From positions 7,130,001 to 7,194,000 of the forward strand of contig OX485803.1 in assembly GCA_950295325.1 (NCBI GenBank): a stretch of 64,000 bases of DNA, read 5' to 3'. Each line of letters starts with the position of its first letter. Position 1 is the stretch's first letter. This document shows, piece after piece, positions 1 through 9,648 of this stretch. Under the pieces are notes generated by a model, which was not told where the DNA came from, made no database searches, and saw only the letters and a list, made by a program, of their open reading frames with translations. This stretch comes from Polytrichum commune (taxonomy: Eukaryota > Streptophyta > Polytrichopsida > Polytrichales > Polytrichaceae). The position numbers were made by a program, and so were the translations under genes.

Positions 1-69
1 ATCAAGTCCTTAGAGGTCAATATATAAGTAGATCATTGAGACTCATACATATAACGAAGGTAGAGTATC

Positions 70-642
70 ATGGATAGGATGGGAAAGGGGAGAGTCATGT
101 TTGAGAGTGTAGAATGCGATCAGGAGATACACAATTTAGACGATCCCCATATTCCATTCAATGCAACACCCGAGCGTGAGAGAGATGAGAGAAGTGCTAG
201 GGATCGATTTCGTGATGAGTATGTCATGACTCCCTTCTCACAATCTACACAAGCTTGGAGGATGAGGGCGGCGGAGGAACAACGACGATATGCGGACAAC
301 TTTGAGATCGATGCGGTGGAGAAGGACCACACACAATGCGTGGGTGGAGATCTAAATGATCTAATTGATTTGTGTGCGGATATTTTGGAGAAGCCCGGGG
401 ATGTGGATGTGGATGTGGATGTGGAGGAGCCTTCAATCGACATTGAAATAGTCAAGGTAGCGGGAGAATCTTCAAAGACTATGTCTATTCGTAAGAAGAG
501 GAGAGGATTGTCGCCTCATCGGCTACCATTGAAGGAACGGATGAAAGACCGAACGATTAGCTATTTTGATTTACTTTGGCCGAATCCTCTTCCAAAAATG
601 GAGCCTCGCCGGAAGCCAGGAGCATCTACGAGGTTGGCATGA
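70..642 (+). CDS. hypothetical protein, 190 aa, charged
   Basis: I do not recognise a family. The open frame of 190 codons begins at ATG 70, and an in-frame stop lies at 25-27, so the first exon could begin here or be spliced in from outside the window. The product is rich in Arg, Glu and Asp. It has a short Asp-Val repeat near residues 112-118 and basic clusters near residues 140-165 and at the C-terminus. An AATAAA-like signal lies downstream around 693. The composition looks like a nuclear or mobile-element accessory protein, but nothing proves it. Codon use seems natural and the length is well above chance for AT-rich DNA, which is the main support for calling it coding. Confidence 0.4.
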   Translation: MDRMGKGRVMFESVECDQEIHNLDDPHIPFNATPERERDERSARDRFRDEYVMTPFSQSTQAWRMRAAEEQRRYADNFEIDAVEKDHTQCVGGDLNDLIDLCADILEKPGDVDVDVDVEEPSIDIEIVKVAGESSKTMSIRKKRRGLSPHRLPLKERMKDRTISYFDLLWPNPLPKMEPRRKPGASTRLA

Positions 643-1757
643 CGGAATGAAGTGGAATATTATAGTTTGCATGATTTGTTCATGTATATGATTAATAAAG
701 GGCATTTGTAACATTGTCGCAATAATAAAGTTATGACTTGTATAATATGTTGTACCACTTTTATGATTTATTTATTTATTTATTTATTATTATTTTTTAA
801 TTCACCAACCGAACAGTTTCTGTTGAGATAAACAAGCACAAAGCAATATGAAACTATGCATCCACTTCTCAGTTCCAAGAGAAATTTTTTTTAACCACTT
901 TACGTTCACCCTTAGTTGATTATTGCTATTTTAGTGTACTTTATTATGTGGATGGGGGGACTATTATGTAGCGGATTTTTTATTGCATATTCTTGTAGAG
1001 GACTTCATTACCTATCCATGGATACCAAGAACTCATTTTTTGGACTTCATATGAATTTTTGAGAGCCAAAAACCGAGACTATGTCCAAACTTCCAAAAAA
1101 TAGTGAAAAAATGCAGATTCAAAGGGAACAGCGTAGAATTGTGACCATATACTTTTTTGCAGTAGAAATATTATTGCATATTCATGTAGAGGACTTCATT
1201 ACCTATCCATGGATACCAAGAACTCGTTTTTTGGACTTCATATGAATTTTTGAGAGCCAAAAAACCGAGACTATGTCCAAACTTCCAAAAAATAGTGATT
1301 GTGAATTATATAATTATAAATATAAGAAATTGTGAATAGTCCTTGTGAGAGAATACCATTCATAAAATTGTACACCCAATCAAAACTTTATTCAATATCA
1401 AGTTTACAAATCACGAATGAATATGAATCAATGTAACTGGATGTGTAGTTTTTATCATCCATATTATGGTTGAATTTCATCCGTTAACGTTTATAGAGTC
1501 AGATTTACAAAGAAGGGAGTACCATTTTGTTGACAGTTAACACGTGGCCTCACGAGAGGCAAGAACCTTGGTTAGCCTCCCATAGACTTCTTCTCGATTA
1601 TGAAGCAAAAGCTTCATGGAGTACAAACATTGCACTAAGATCCATAAACCTCATATAATATACAAGTTTTGTATGCAAAATTGATGGCTTTATTTACATC
1701 TCCAACGGTTACAAAATTGGTATGATTCAAAATTGATGCAAAAAAAACAAAAAAAAT
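643..1757. other. intergenic, with a dispersed direct repeat
   Basis: No gene seen. A segment of about 127 bp at 981-1108 recurs almost unchanged at 1172-1300 (offset 191 bp). The rest is AT-rich. The right part is downstream of the ancestral stop codon of the kinase-like gene and may hold its 3' UTR. Confidence 0.6.
981..1300. repeat. two direct copies of a ~127-bp repeat
   Basis: Copy 1 is about 981-1108 and copy 2 about 1172-1300. They are separated by about 63 bp of unrelated sequence. They differ at only a few positions, for example TTCTTG versus TTCATG near the left end. No terminal inverted repeat was seen, so this looks like a local duplication. Confidence 0.75.
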
Positions 1758-1923
1758 CTATTTCGCAGTGTCTCGGAAGCACATTGTCGGGTTAACCATG
1801 TTGTATGGAGGCGACTTCAAAATGTTCACTTCATGAGTGACTGTTGACCTTTCTGCTGGATTGGTCTTCGTTAACGCATCCAATGCTACCTCAAACCCCA
1901 TCTTCAAGCCATTTGGATCACGA
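1758..1923 (-). pseudogene. orphaned 3' coding end of the kinase-like gene
   Basis: Read on the minus strand, this stretch continues the reading frame of the kinase-like gene at 3014-4810 if the inserted element 1924-3036 and one copy of its 8-bp duplication are ignored. About 54 further codons follow, ending at a TAG at 1758-1760. The frame is open, contains no stop before that TAG, and joins exactly at the duplicated GATCACGA. This is direct evidence that it was once the end of the same exon. It is now separated from the rest of the gene by 1.1 kb. Confidence 0.85.
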
Positions 1924-3036
1924 CAGGGTTGTCTATCGCGACGTCATGACGGTGTCGTGCCGTCATGTCGTGTCGTGTCGTGACGGACCCCTCCGTCACG
2001 ACACAATAGGGTCCACGTAGGGTCAACATAGGGGGAACGGACTAGGGTGGGTAAAATACTTACCTTCTTGCCAAGGTGGCGTCCTATGTGGCAGAAAACA
2101 CCGACGTGGTCGTGGGTATGCCTAGCGCCAGGTAAATCATTTTGCCATTTTGTTTACCATTTTGTTAAAATCAAAGTAGTAAAAAACGACTAAGGAGGGT
2201 GTGGGGCGGACGGGGGACAAGGGTGGGGCGGACGGGGGTGGGGGGGGGAACGGAGCGGACGGGGTCGGGAACGGGGGCGGGAACGGAGCGGACGGGGTTG
2301 GGAACGGGGGCGGACGGGGGGGAACGGGAGCGGACGGAGGGGGGGAAATTTTTTTTAAAAAAAATGGGGCGGACAGGGAAGGGGGGGGGGGAAAAAAAAA
2401 AAAAAAACTGGGGCGGACGGGGGAGCGGACGGAGGGGCGGACAGGGGGGAACGGGGCATACGGGGTTGGGAACGGAGCGGACGGGGTCGGGAACGGGGGC
2501 GGACGGGGTCGGGAACGGGGGCGGACGGGGTCGGGAACGGGGGCGGACGGGGGGGAACGGGAGCGGACAGAGGGGGGGGAAATTTTTTTTAAAAAAAAAT
2601 GGGGCGGACGGGGAAAGGGGGGGGGAAAAAAAAAAAAAAAAAAAAAACTGGGGCGGACGGGGGAGCGGACGGAGGGGCGGACGGGGTCGGGAACGGGGGC
2701 GGACGGGGTCGGGAACGGGGGCGGACGGGGGGGAACGGGGCGTACGGGGTTGGGAACGGAGCGGACGGGGTCGGGAACAGGGGTGGACGGGGGGGCGGAC
2801 GGGCTCTAGTAAATTTTTCCCCACTTTACCTTTACTTTGCTGACATGTCATCACACGTGGACATTGTAAATCCTACGTGTCCGAATTGGGTTAATGTAAT
2901 TACACAAAAAAATCGGTAAAATTCAAGTCCGTCAGGATAAAGACAGCATCCGGCATAATGTCGTGACGGATACGTGTCGTGACGACACGACATTATGCCG
3001 GGATTACCCTCCGTCACGACACAATAGACAACCCTG
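1924..3036. mobile_element. hAT-like non-autonomous element inside the kinase-like gene
   Basis: The element is 1113 bp and is flanked by a perfect 8-bp target duplication GATCACGA (1916-1923 and 3037-3044), the duplication length of hAT transposons. The termini are inverted: CAGGGTTGTCTAT at the left and its complement at the right, followed by related GTCGTGACGG subterminal sequence. The subterminal regions hold further inverted repeats; 2956-2999 can form a stem around CGACACGACATTATG. The middle is a G-rich array with no transposase. It must be mobilised by another element's enzyme. A truncated relative lies at about 5030-5535. Confidence 0.9.
2199..2805 (+). repeat. G-rich tandem array (GGGGCGGACGGGG-type)
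   Basis: Irregular tandem units built on GCGGACGGGG and GTCGGGAACGGGG make up the core of the inserted element. Two near-identical sub-blocks each contain a poly-A/poly-T stretch, at about 2345-2405 and 2578-2648. Long open frames in several phases on both strands here are by-products of the repeat and are not annotated as genes. The plus strand carries many closely spaced G-runs and could form G-quadruplexes. Confidence 0.85.
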
Positions 3037-4810
3037 GATCACGATTGTGCTGAAACAAGGGGGAAGTCGAATCCTTGTGATAAATCTTCTTTGCCAAAGC
3101 ACCCACTGAGAAGGACTCCGAGAGAAATGTGTGCCTATGTTTCCGAGCCATCCTCATTGGAGAGGTAGATGTTCCACGCTGCCCTCGTACATGGAATAAT
3201 TCAGGACCAGCACAATTGTATCGTGCTTTGTGCTTGTTCATCTCATCCACTGAATCTTTTCCATAGTTAGAGGGGGCGTCCTCATCTCCCCATGATGCCA
3301 TGCCCCAATCACACACACCAATGAAAACCGTGTTCTCACGGTCTTGTGGAAAATGCAACATGACATTGTTGGGATTAAGGTCATTGTGCAACACGTCATG
3401 CTTGTGCACTACATCCACAATGCACATAAGAGCCCATGCCAAATAAGCTCGATGCTTTCGATATACAACCAAGCGTTTTCGTGAATCAAAGTCTGGCCCT
3501 GGCGCTTCAAGGATTCTGCTCTCGTGGACATCCGGAACTTGGTAGTCATAGACCCTCATGTGCTTCAAAGAGCCTCCATTCCACCACAATGAATATGATT
3601 CGTATGTTTTCATATGGAGGTACTGTATCTTGATTACCCCAGGATGATCTATAGGACATGCCAATGCTTCAAGTGAACGCTCCTTTCGATTCTCCAAACT
3701 ATTCGTGGCCTTCATGGTCTTCCCAGCCCACTCTATCCAGCTAGGGATGAATGATGCTCCATGAATTGTGACCCTCCGCACCACTCCGTAGGACCCTTGG
3801 AAGATTTCCTTATCCAAGGGTTTAATCTCCACATCTCTAGGCAACCATATGACACCATGTCGGCCTTGAGTGGCAATGTTGTCTGCCATTTGTCTGTCAA
3901 TGAAAACGGGAAGGTTGCGGGCGGATGTTCCTTTGGCGCTTATTATGCCTCTTCTCCAATTCTCTAGCTTCTCGTACAGCTCAGACCTCCTGCCACCACT
4001 ACTTCCCTCACCGGAATGCACAGCATCATATGTCATTGTTGGATTGTAGATTGCTTCCCTGGCTTGAGATTCAATCCATGAGTCCCAATCGCTCATGCCC
4101 CTAGCTTCTTCAAACTCAGCTCCAGCCATGCCTTCCGTGAGAAGAAGAATCAACTCGTTCTTCACCAACTCTAAACCCTTTGTACCATCATTGAGGTATT
4201 TTTTTTCCAAAAAAACCATGCTATGTTTTTCGAACCATTCCAAAACCAATATCCTACAATGGTTTCGAGCCTCCTCGATATGTTTATCGCGTTTGCCTCT
4301 ATGTCTTCTTCTCTTTGATTGAGAACCTGATGCCGTGGACCCCTCCTCCATCCCTCCCGAATCAGCTGCGCGTTTCAATCCCCGTCTTTCATCATGCTCC
4401 GAACGCTGAGGTACATCTCGAGCAGGGCTATGCGGTATTGATGTCCGCGGTGTCGGAGATTGTGGTGGCACGTTCTCCGAACGAGTGGGTGCATTTATAC
4501 CTGTGGAACTGCCTGAGCTTGGTCCCCTTCCTGTTCTCCCTCTATTTCCACTATTTCCCCGACTCCCACGTGTTCCACGGCTTCCCCGTGTTTGGTTGCC
4601 TCCTGAATTACCAATAGCAACGAACTCCTCATCAAACTGATAAGGATATGAAGGTGGATTACGTGCTGCAGCACTTCCACTTCCGTGATCGCTTCCTGTA
4701 CCCTTGCCAGTATATTCGGATGCCCTGCTTTGGAGCCAATCACGGTGCAGCCTTGAATCCTCGTCTTGGTAAGGAGCAATGGCCTCCCCCTCCATGAAGA
4801 TAAAAATCAC
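3014..4810 (-). CDS. protein-kinase-like protein, C-terminus altered by insertion
   Basis: The present frame gives 598 codons. The likely start is Met6 (4795), because the first five residues are hydrophobic and Met6 begins the acidic sequence MEGEAIAPY. Residues 70-110 are a Gly/Arg/Ser low-complexity tract and 165-175 a basic, possibly nuclear-targeting patch. A kinase-type domain spans roughly 330-590: Gly-loop GSYGVV (339-344), Lys364 or Lys367 as the ATP lysine, catalytic loop HNDLNPNN (475-482) with Asp477 and Asn482, and DWG (501-503) in place of DFG. The last native residue is about Pro592; GLSIVS then stop come from the inserted element. The N-terminal part is not recognised. Serine/threonine or regulatory kinase activity is plausible because the key residues are kept. 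No introns are evident. Confidence 0.75.
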   Translation of the reverse strand: MIFIFMEGEAIAPYQDEDSRLHRDWLQSRASEYTGKGTGSDHGSGSAAARNPPSYPYQFDEEFVAIGNSGGNQTRGSRGTRGSRGNSGNRGRTGRGPSSGSSTGINAPTRSENVPPQSPTPRTSIPHSPARDVPQRSEHDERRGLKRAADSGGMEEGSTASGSQSKRRRHRGKRDKHIEEARNHCRILVLEWFEKHSMVFLEKKYLNDGTKGLELVKNELILLLTEGMAGAEFEEARGMSDWDSWIESQAREAIYNPTMTYDAVHSGEGSSGGRRSELYEKLENWRRGIISAKGTSARNLPVFIDRQMADNIATQGRHGVIWLPRDVEIKPLDKEIFQGSYGVVRRVTIHGASFIPSWIEWAGKTMKATNSLENRKERSLEALACPIDHPGVIKIQYLHMKTYESYSLWWNGGSLKHMRVYDYQVPDVHESRILEAPGPDFDSRKRLVVYRKHRAYLAWALMCIVDVVHKHDVLHNDLNPNNVMLHFPQDRENTVFIGVCDWGMASWGDEDAPSNYGKDSVDEMNKHKARYNCAGPELFHVRGQRGTSTSPMRMARKHRHTFLSESFSVGALAKKIYHKDSTSPLFQHNRDPGLSIVS

Positions 4811-5029
4811 GTGAATGAGTGAGTGAGTGTAAAAACGAGTGCGTGAATATGGGAAAAAAATTGCTAGGGTTACCCCACAATTTGCCCTAACCTCCCAAAA
4901 CCACTAAGACCCGCGCGGTGCCGCTGTCCCTTGGGACGCAACAAGGTCTCGGGTCCCTAAGTGGTGGGAAGAGAGGAAAGTGATTATAAGTAAAGCCCCC
5001 CCGGCTTTATATAGGGAGAGGGGAGCCCA

Positions 5030-5535
5030 ATCATGAGGTACGGACGGGGGGGAAGGAAGGACGGGAGGGTCGGATGCGGGTCGGATGGGGGGGAAGGGGG
5101 GGGGGGGGGTCGGATGGGGCGGATGGGGTCGGATGGGGTCGGATGGGTGGGGATGGGTCGGGTGGTAGGGTCGGGTGGGTGGGAGGGTCCGGTGGGAGGG
5201 TCGGACGGGAGGGAACGTAGGGAACAGGTTAGGGAACATATTAATGGGCTAAGGGAGCGGGGTTAGGGTATGGGGAACGGGGGCGGACGGGAGGGCGAAC
5301 GGGCGCTAGTAATTTTATTCCCCACTTTACCTCTACTTTGCTGACATGGCATCACACGTGGACATCGTAACTCCTACGTGTCCGCAATGGGGTAATGTAA
5401 ATACACAAAAAATTCGGTAAAATTCAAGTCCGGCAGGATAAAGACAGCATCCGGCATAATGTCGTGACGGATACGTGTCGTGACGGCACGACATTATGTC
5501 GGGATTACCCTCCGTCACGACACAATAGACAACCT
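5030..5535. mobile_element. truncated second copy of the G-rich hAT-like element
   Basis: The right 230 bp (about 5305-5535) closely match the right end of the element at 1924-3036, including the GTCGTGACGG subterminal repeats and terminal CACAATAGACAACC. The G-rich part (5030-5300) is shorter and uses GTCGGATGGGG units. I could not find the left terminus or a target duplication, so the copy is probably truncated. It lies just upstream of the kinase-like gene, within what should be its promoter region. Confidence 0.7.
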
Positions 5536-6244
5536 TGCTTCCAGGTACGGTAATATGGATGTTTCTTACCTTGATTCCTAGAATTAGGAAGTGAGATAAA
5601 GCCCTTTGGGTAGTAACATCACTAAACAAGTTGAGCTTGCTACGTGAGACCCTAAATATAAGGAGAAATCTCACTTTGTTTATTTGAAGAAAGTATAACT
5701 AATGAGCTTCTTCTAGCCCGAGCAATGTAGCCGAGATGATGGAGGTGGTAAGCCCATACAAGCATGTTGATGCAGTGATTAAACAACCCATCGGCGGGTG
5801 AAGGCATTGAATAAACAAACAACCAATACACCCAAAAAAAAAATTTAGTGTTTGACACACTAAGTACGAATGCAATACACTAAATGTCAATAAGCCCATG
5901 AAAGTAAGCAACACTAAATATCAACTATGGTAATATGTGAAACTTACATGTATTGATTTAGTGTCAGTATTAACAATGATAAAAGGAGAATTCCAGCATA
6001 TCTTCTAGCATTCCAATACATTTATGTGTAACACTAATTGTCAAGAAATTGAAAATTAGTGTTGAGCATGGTAAGGTGGTAACAACATGAAATATAATCA
6101 AATACTTAATATCCTTGTTAGTGTAATTGGAATTACAAGGCCGGCAACAAGGGCAAGGTAAAGCGAATGACATTTCCTATGTTATGCAAACATGAAGCCA
6201 TCCCAATATGTTGCGGTCGCTATGTCATGTTGCGGAGTCGAATT
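5536..6244. other. intergenic with relics of a CACTA-like MITE
   Basis: No gene seen. About 5840-6090 holds several ACACTAAAT and AATTAGTGTT motifs and a TAACAATGATAAAAGGAGAA stretch. These match, in reverse orientation, the interior of the element at 17641-18140. It looks like a decayed copy. Confidence 0.45.
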
Positions 6245-6476
6245 CAATGACCGGGGAGATTTTTGGGCATAATTGGTTGAGATCCTACTGTTTGCAAGTC
6301 CGACCGGTTACATGTTCACAGCCTCCGGGTTTCCTTTATTAAAATGGGATATATTCCATAAATTCCTCTAAAATGATCGGTAAATTTCCTGCAGTCTTAA
6401 ACTTCAACCGGTGTTTTTTCTCAAACTCAACCGGTTCATTTGTAACTAATTAACTGCCGGTTCTCCCTGATCATAG
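6245..6476 (+). mobile_element. AACCGGTT hAT-type MITE, copy 1
   Basis: Starts CAATGACCGGGGAGATTTTT and ends with CTCCCTGATCATAG. The flanks GTCGAATT / CTTGAATT agree at 6 of 8 positions, as expected for an aged 8-bp duplication. It belongs to the family described under the copy at 11393-11611. Confidence 0.75.
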
Positions 6477-6529
6477 CTTGAATTCATCTTTCCTACTACC
6501 CAATTATGGAATGGAAGGTTCTCTACATA

Positions 6530-6689
6530 ATTTTTTTTTGTTTTTTTTTTGAGACAGAAGGCCAACATGCCAACACCAAGTTTTTGTCAAGTAGAGAGGA
6601 GATTTCACGGCCGGGAATCAAACCGCCAACCTCTTCCTTAAGATTTGGGTATCTCTCCATCATCAGTAGTTTGAGATCATCTCGGACCA
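6530..6689 (-). mobile_element. tRNA-like SINE with target duplication
   Basis: On the minus strand the element has a box-B-like GGTTTGATTCC about 80 bp from its start and ends in an A-rich tail (T-run at 6531-6552 on the plus strand). It is flanked by a perfect 11-bp duplication TTCTCTACATA (6519-6529 and 6690-6700). The length of about 160 bp, the promoter box, the A-tail and the duplication together indicate a short retroposon. The upstream box A is only weakly recognisable. Confidence 0.7.
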
Positions 6690-6700
6690 TTCTCTACATA

Positions 6701-7269
6701 GTTGAGGGATGTTCCAGTAGCTTTCATTTGACATTCCACACACAACCACAAGTGGAAAGGATGAGAACACAGTGCGTGGTTGAAGCCGTTAAAAAAATAA
6801 AATAAAAACAAAAACAAAAACAATAGTTCTGTTGTCTAGAGGGCTTGCCAACATAATCGTTTTTGTCACGCCACCTTATAAATATGTTCATATGATTTGG
6901 GCCCTGGGGGAAGTCAAGTACCATCAGGTATGTGGGTATTATTTGGTTTCCTTCTCATATTCTCCAACTCTTACCAACCATATTTACACAACAAAACATG
7001 TGTTGCATCAGCAAATCTACAACGAACGACACATCTGCAAACGTTGGTGTTGAAAAAGTGCACATTTGTTGATTTCTTAACTGGCATACTTAAAAGGTAC
7101 TTTCAATTATGTTCACAATTAAGTGTGGAGTAGTTATCAATATGCAAAGACGCAGTCCCAATTTCCTTTTAAGCATGTGTCTTTATGATGTTTGCTCGTT
7201 TATCCTCACAGGATCACATACTGATCAAATATCACATGGTCCGATTGAAAAAAACGAGCCACTCAAGAC
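6701..7269. other. intergenic, nothing recognised
   Basis: AT-rich sequence with only short spurious frames. No repeats, RNA genes or conserved domains were recognised. Confidence 0.5.
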
Positions 7270-7497
7270 CAACAATCGGGGAGAATTGACAATTAGTTAC
7301 AAATGAACCGGTTGAGTTTGAGAAATAACCGGTCGAAGTTCAAGGCTTCAGGAGAATTACCAATCACTTTAGAGGAATTTATGGAATATACCCCAAATCA
7401 ATATAGGAAAAACCCGAAGGATGTCGATATGTAACCAGTTGGACTTGCAAACACTAGGATCTCAACCGATTATGCCCCAAAATCTCTCCGATCACTG
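7270..7497 (-). mobile_element. AACCGGTT hAT-type MITE, copy 2
   Basis: A 228-bp element in reverse orientation. Perfect 8-bp target duplication CTCAAGAC at 7262-7269 and 7498-7505. The right end is CTCTCCGATCACTG. Confidence 0.9.
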
Positions 7498-7599
7498 CTC
7501 AAGACCCGTCTACCTGAACCGAAGTGGGGCTGAATACTCCACGAAGAGGTAGGGTTCATTACCCATGAAATCACCATTCCCATCAAATCCCCTCAAACG

Positions 7600-7836
7600 C
7601 TATGTCCGGGAAGAACCGGCGGTTAGTTGCAGATGAACCGGTTGAGTTTGAGAAATAACCAGTTGAAGTTCAAGACTTCAGGAAATTTACCGATCATATC
7701 AGAGGGATCTATGGAATATACCTCAAATGAAATGAAGCATCAAAACAGGAAGATGTCAACATGTAACCGGTTGGATTTAGAATCACTGGGATCTTGACTG
7801 ACTCTATATATATGCCCAAAAACTTCCCGGGCACTG
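7600..7836 (-). mobile_element. AACCGGTT hAT-type MITE, copy 3 (second subfamily)
   Basis: Termini CTATGTCCGGGAAGAACCGG and CTTCCCGGGCACTG mark a subfamily distinct from the GATCGGGGAG type. The flanks CTCAAACG / CTCAAATT agree at 6 of 8. The interior has TCAAATGAATGAAGCATC instead of the AATTTAATAAAGG of subfamily 1. Confidence 0.8.
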
Positions 7837-7857
7837 CTCAAATTTTGGTGATGAGTC

Positions 7858-8310
7858 TGGTGTAACCGGTTGAGTTTGAGAAATAACCGGTTGAAGTTGG
7901 AGACTTCAGGAGAATAACCGACGAATCTGTAGAATATACGTCAAATGAATGAAAGCATCAAAACCGGATGATGTGAACATGTAACCGGTTGGGTTTAGAA
8001 TCCCTAGGATGATCTTGACCGACTATTATGCCCCATAACCTATGATCGGGGGGAACCGGCAGTTAGTTACAAATGAACTGGTTGAGTTGGAGAAATAACC
8101 GGTTGAATTTCATCAAGACCGCAGGAAAATCACCGATCATGTTCGAGTGAATCTGTAGAATATACCCCAATTCAATAAAGGGGAACCCGGAGTATGTCAA
8201 CATATAACCGGTCGGACTTGCAAACACTAGGATCTCAACCGGTTGGTCATGCCCAAACAAAAATCTCCCTGATCACTGCCCAAAACTACCCTCCCGGCCG
8301 CCGGGCGCTG
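7858..8310 (-). mobile_element. AACCGGTT MITE, copy 4, split by copy 5
   Basis: A second-subfamily element whose left end is eroded. It reads to GCCCCATAAC at 8039 and resumes after the nested copy 5 as CCCAAAACTACCCTCCCGG, ending GGGCGCTG at 8310. The interruption falls within its conserved GCCCAAAAACTTCCCGGGCACTG end. Confidence 0.7.
8040..8278 (-). mobile_element. AACCGGTT hAT-type MITE, copy 5, nested in copy 4
   Basis: Left end CTATGATCGGGGGGAACCGG and right end CTCCCTGATCACTG. Flanking octamers CCCATAAC / CCCAAAAC agree at 7 of 8. Both octamers belong to the tail of copy 4, which dates this insertion after copy 4. Confidence 0.8.
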
Positions 8311-8329
8311 CTCCTCCTCCTCCTCAAAT

Positions 8330-8559
8330 CTATGACCGGGGAGAACCGGCAGTTAGTTACAAGTGAACCTGTTGAGTTTGAGAAATAACCGGTTGAAGTT
8401 CAAGACTGCAGGAAAATTACTGACCATTTTGAAAGGAATCTATAGAATATATCCCAATTAACAAAGGAAACCCGGAGGATGTGAACATGTAACCAACCGG
8501 CTGGACTTGCAAACACTAGGATCTCAACCGGTTATGCCCAAAAATCTCCCCGATCAATG
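8330..8559 (-). mobile_element. AACCGGTT hAT-type MITE, copy 6
   Basis: A 230-bp element with a perfect 8-bp target duplication CCTCAAAT at 8322-8329 and 8560-8567. The element and its flank (CTCCTCCTCCTC left, GTGTGATGAGTGGTAGCTAG right) reappear around 9030-9570. Confidence 0.9.
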
Positions 8560-8567
8560 CCTCAAAT

Positions 8568-9057
8568 GTGTGATGAGTGGTAGCTAGTCTGGTGGTACGC
8601 AGGCGACTTGAAATACCTGAATAAACTCAGAAATGTCAATGGGAAGAGCTTCAATACCTGCTCGATGGGAAGAGCTTCATACCCAAAATGGAAGAAATGG
8701 GGGATGTTGTGGAGGGAATGCGGGTGGTGGCAGCTGAAATTAAAAAAAGACATATCACTATGGCATTGAAACAAGATCCTATTGTTTCCAAGTGCAACCA
8801 GTCACATGCCGACATCTTTCGATTTATCTTTATTTTTTTTCTTTAACCTTTTCGTGGACGGGTTGGTTTTGAAATTACCGGTTTTGGGACGGGTAGCAAT
8901 TTTTTTTGCCTTTCAATTCAAGGCTTTGGACGTGGACGGGTAAAAACTTCGTGAAAAAGCACCCCTGGTTATGCCCAAACAAAAATCTCCCCAATCACTG
9001 CCCAAAACTACCCTCCCGCCCCCCGGGCACTGCTCCTCCTCCTCCTCCTCCTCAAAT
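8568..9057. other. intergenic; start of a segmental duplication
   Basis: No gene. About 8966-9057 repeats 8243-8329, including the right end of copy 5, the tail of copy 4 and the CTC repeats. A short decayed fragment of the MITE family (plus orientation, left half) lies at about 8772-8835. Confidence 0.6.
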
Positions 9058-9287
9058 CTATGATCGGGGAGAACCGGCAATTAGTTCCAAGTGAACCGGT
9101 TGAGTTTGAGAAATCACCGGTTGAAGTTGAAGACTACAGGAAACTTACCGATCATTTTATAGGAATCTACAAAACAAACCCCAATTTAATAAAGGAAAAC
9201 CGGAGGATGTGAACATGTAACCGGTTGGGCTTGCAAACACTAGGATCTCAACCGGTTATGCCCAAACAAAAATCTCCCTGAACGCTG
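9058..9287 (-). mobile_element. AACCGGTT hAT-type MITE, copy 7 (left of a tandem pair)
   Basis: Starts CTATGATCGGGGAGAACCGG just after CCTCAAAT (9050-9057) and ends CTCCCTGAACGCTG. The matching CCTCAAAT lies only after the next element, so copies 7 and 8 share one target duplication. Confidence 0.8.
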
Positions 9288-9292
9288 CCCCT

Positions 9293-9526
9293 CTATGATC
9301 GGGGAGAACCGGCAGTTAGTTACAAATGAACCGGTTGAGTTTGAGAAATAACCGGTTGAAGTTCAAGACCGCAGGAAAATTAGCGATCATTTTAGAGGAA
9401 TCTACAGAATATACTCCAATCTTATGACGGAAAACCGGAGGATGTGAACATGTAACCGGTTGGACTTGCAAACACTAGGATATATCTCAACTGGTTAAGC
9501 CCAACCAAAAATCTCCCTGAACACTG
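9293..9526 (-). mobile_element. AACCGGTT hAT-type MITE, copy 8 (right of a tandem pair)
   Basis: Separated from copy 7 by five bases, in the same orientation. CCTCAAAT follows at 9529-9536. The downstream sequence duplicates that following copy 6. Confidence 0.8.
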
Positions 9527-9648
9527 GTCCTCAAATGTGTGATGAGTGGTAGCTAGTCGGGTGGTACGCAGGCGACTCGCGGCCGCATGGAGAGTAGTGA
9601 TCATCATAACTAATAAGCCTATATATCCACCCACACATTGCATTGGCC

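Noticed and set aside
2171..2919. Several overlapping long frames on both strands
   Set aside because: All are translations of the G-rich tandem array inside the hAT-like element; frames are open in many phases because of the repeat, with no domain.
4904..5266. Pro-rich and Gly-rich frames
   Set aside because: Same cause: GTCGGATGGGG-type repeats of the truncated element copy.
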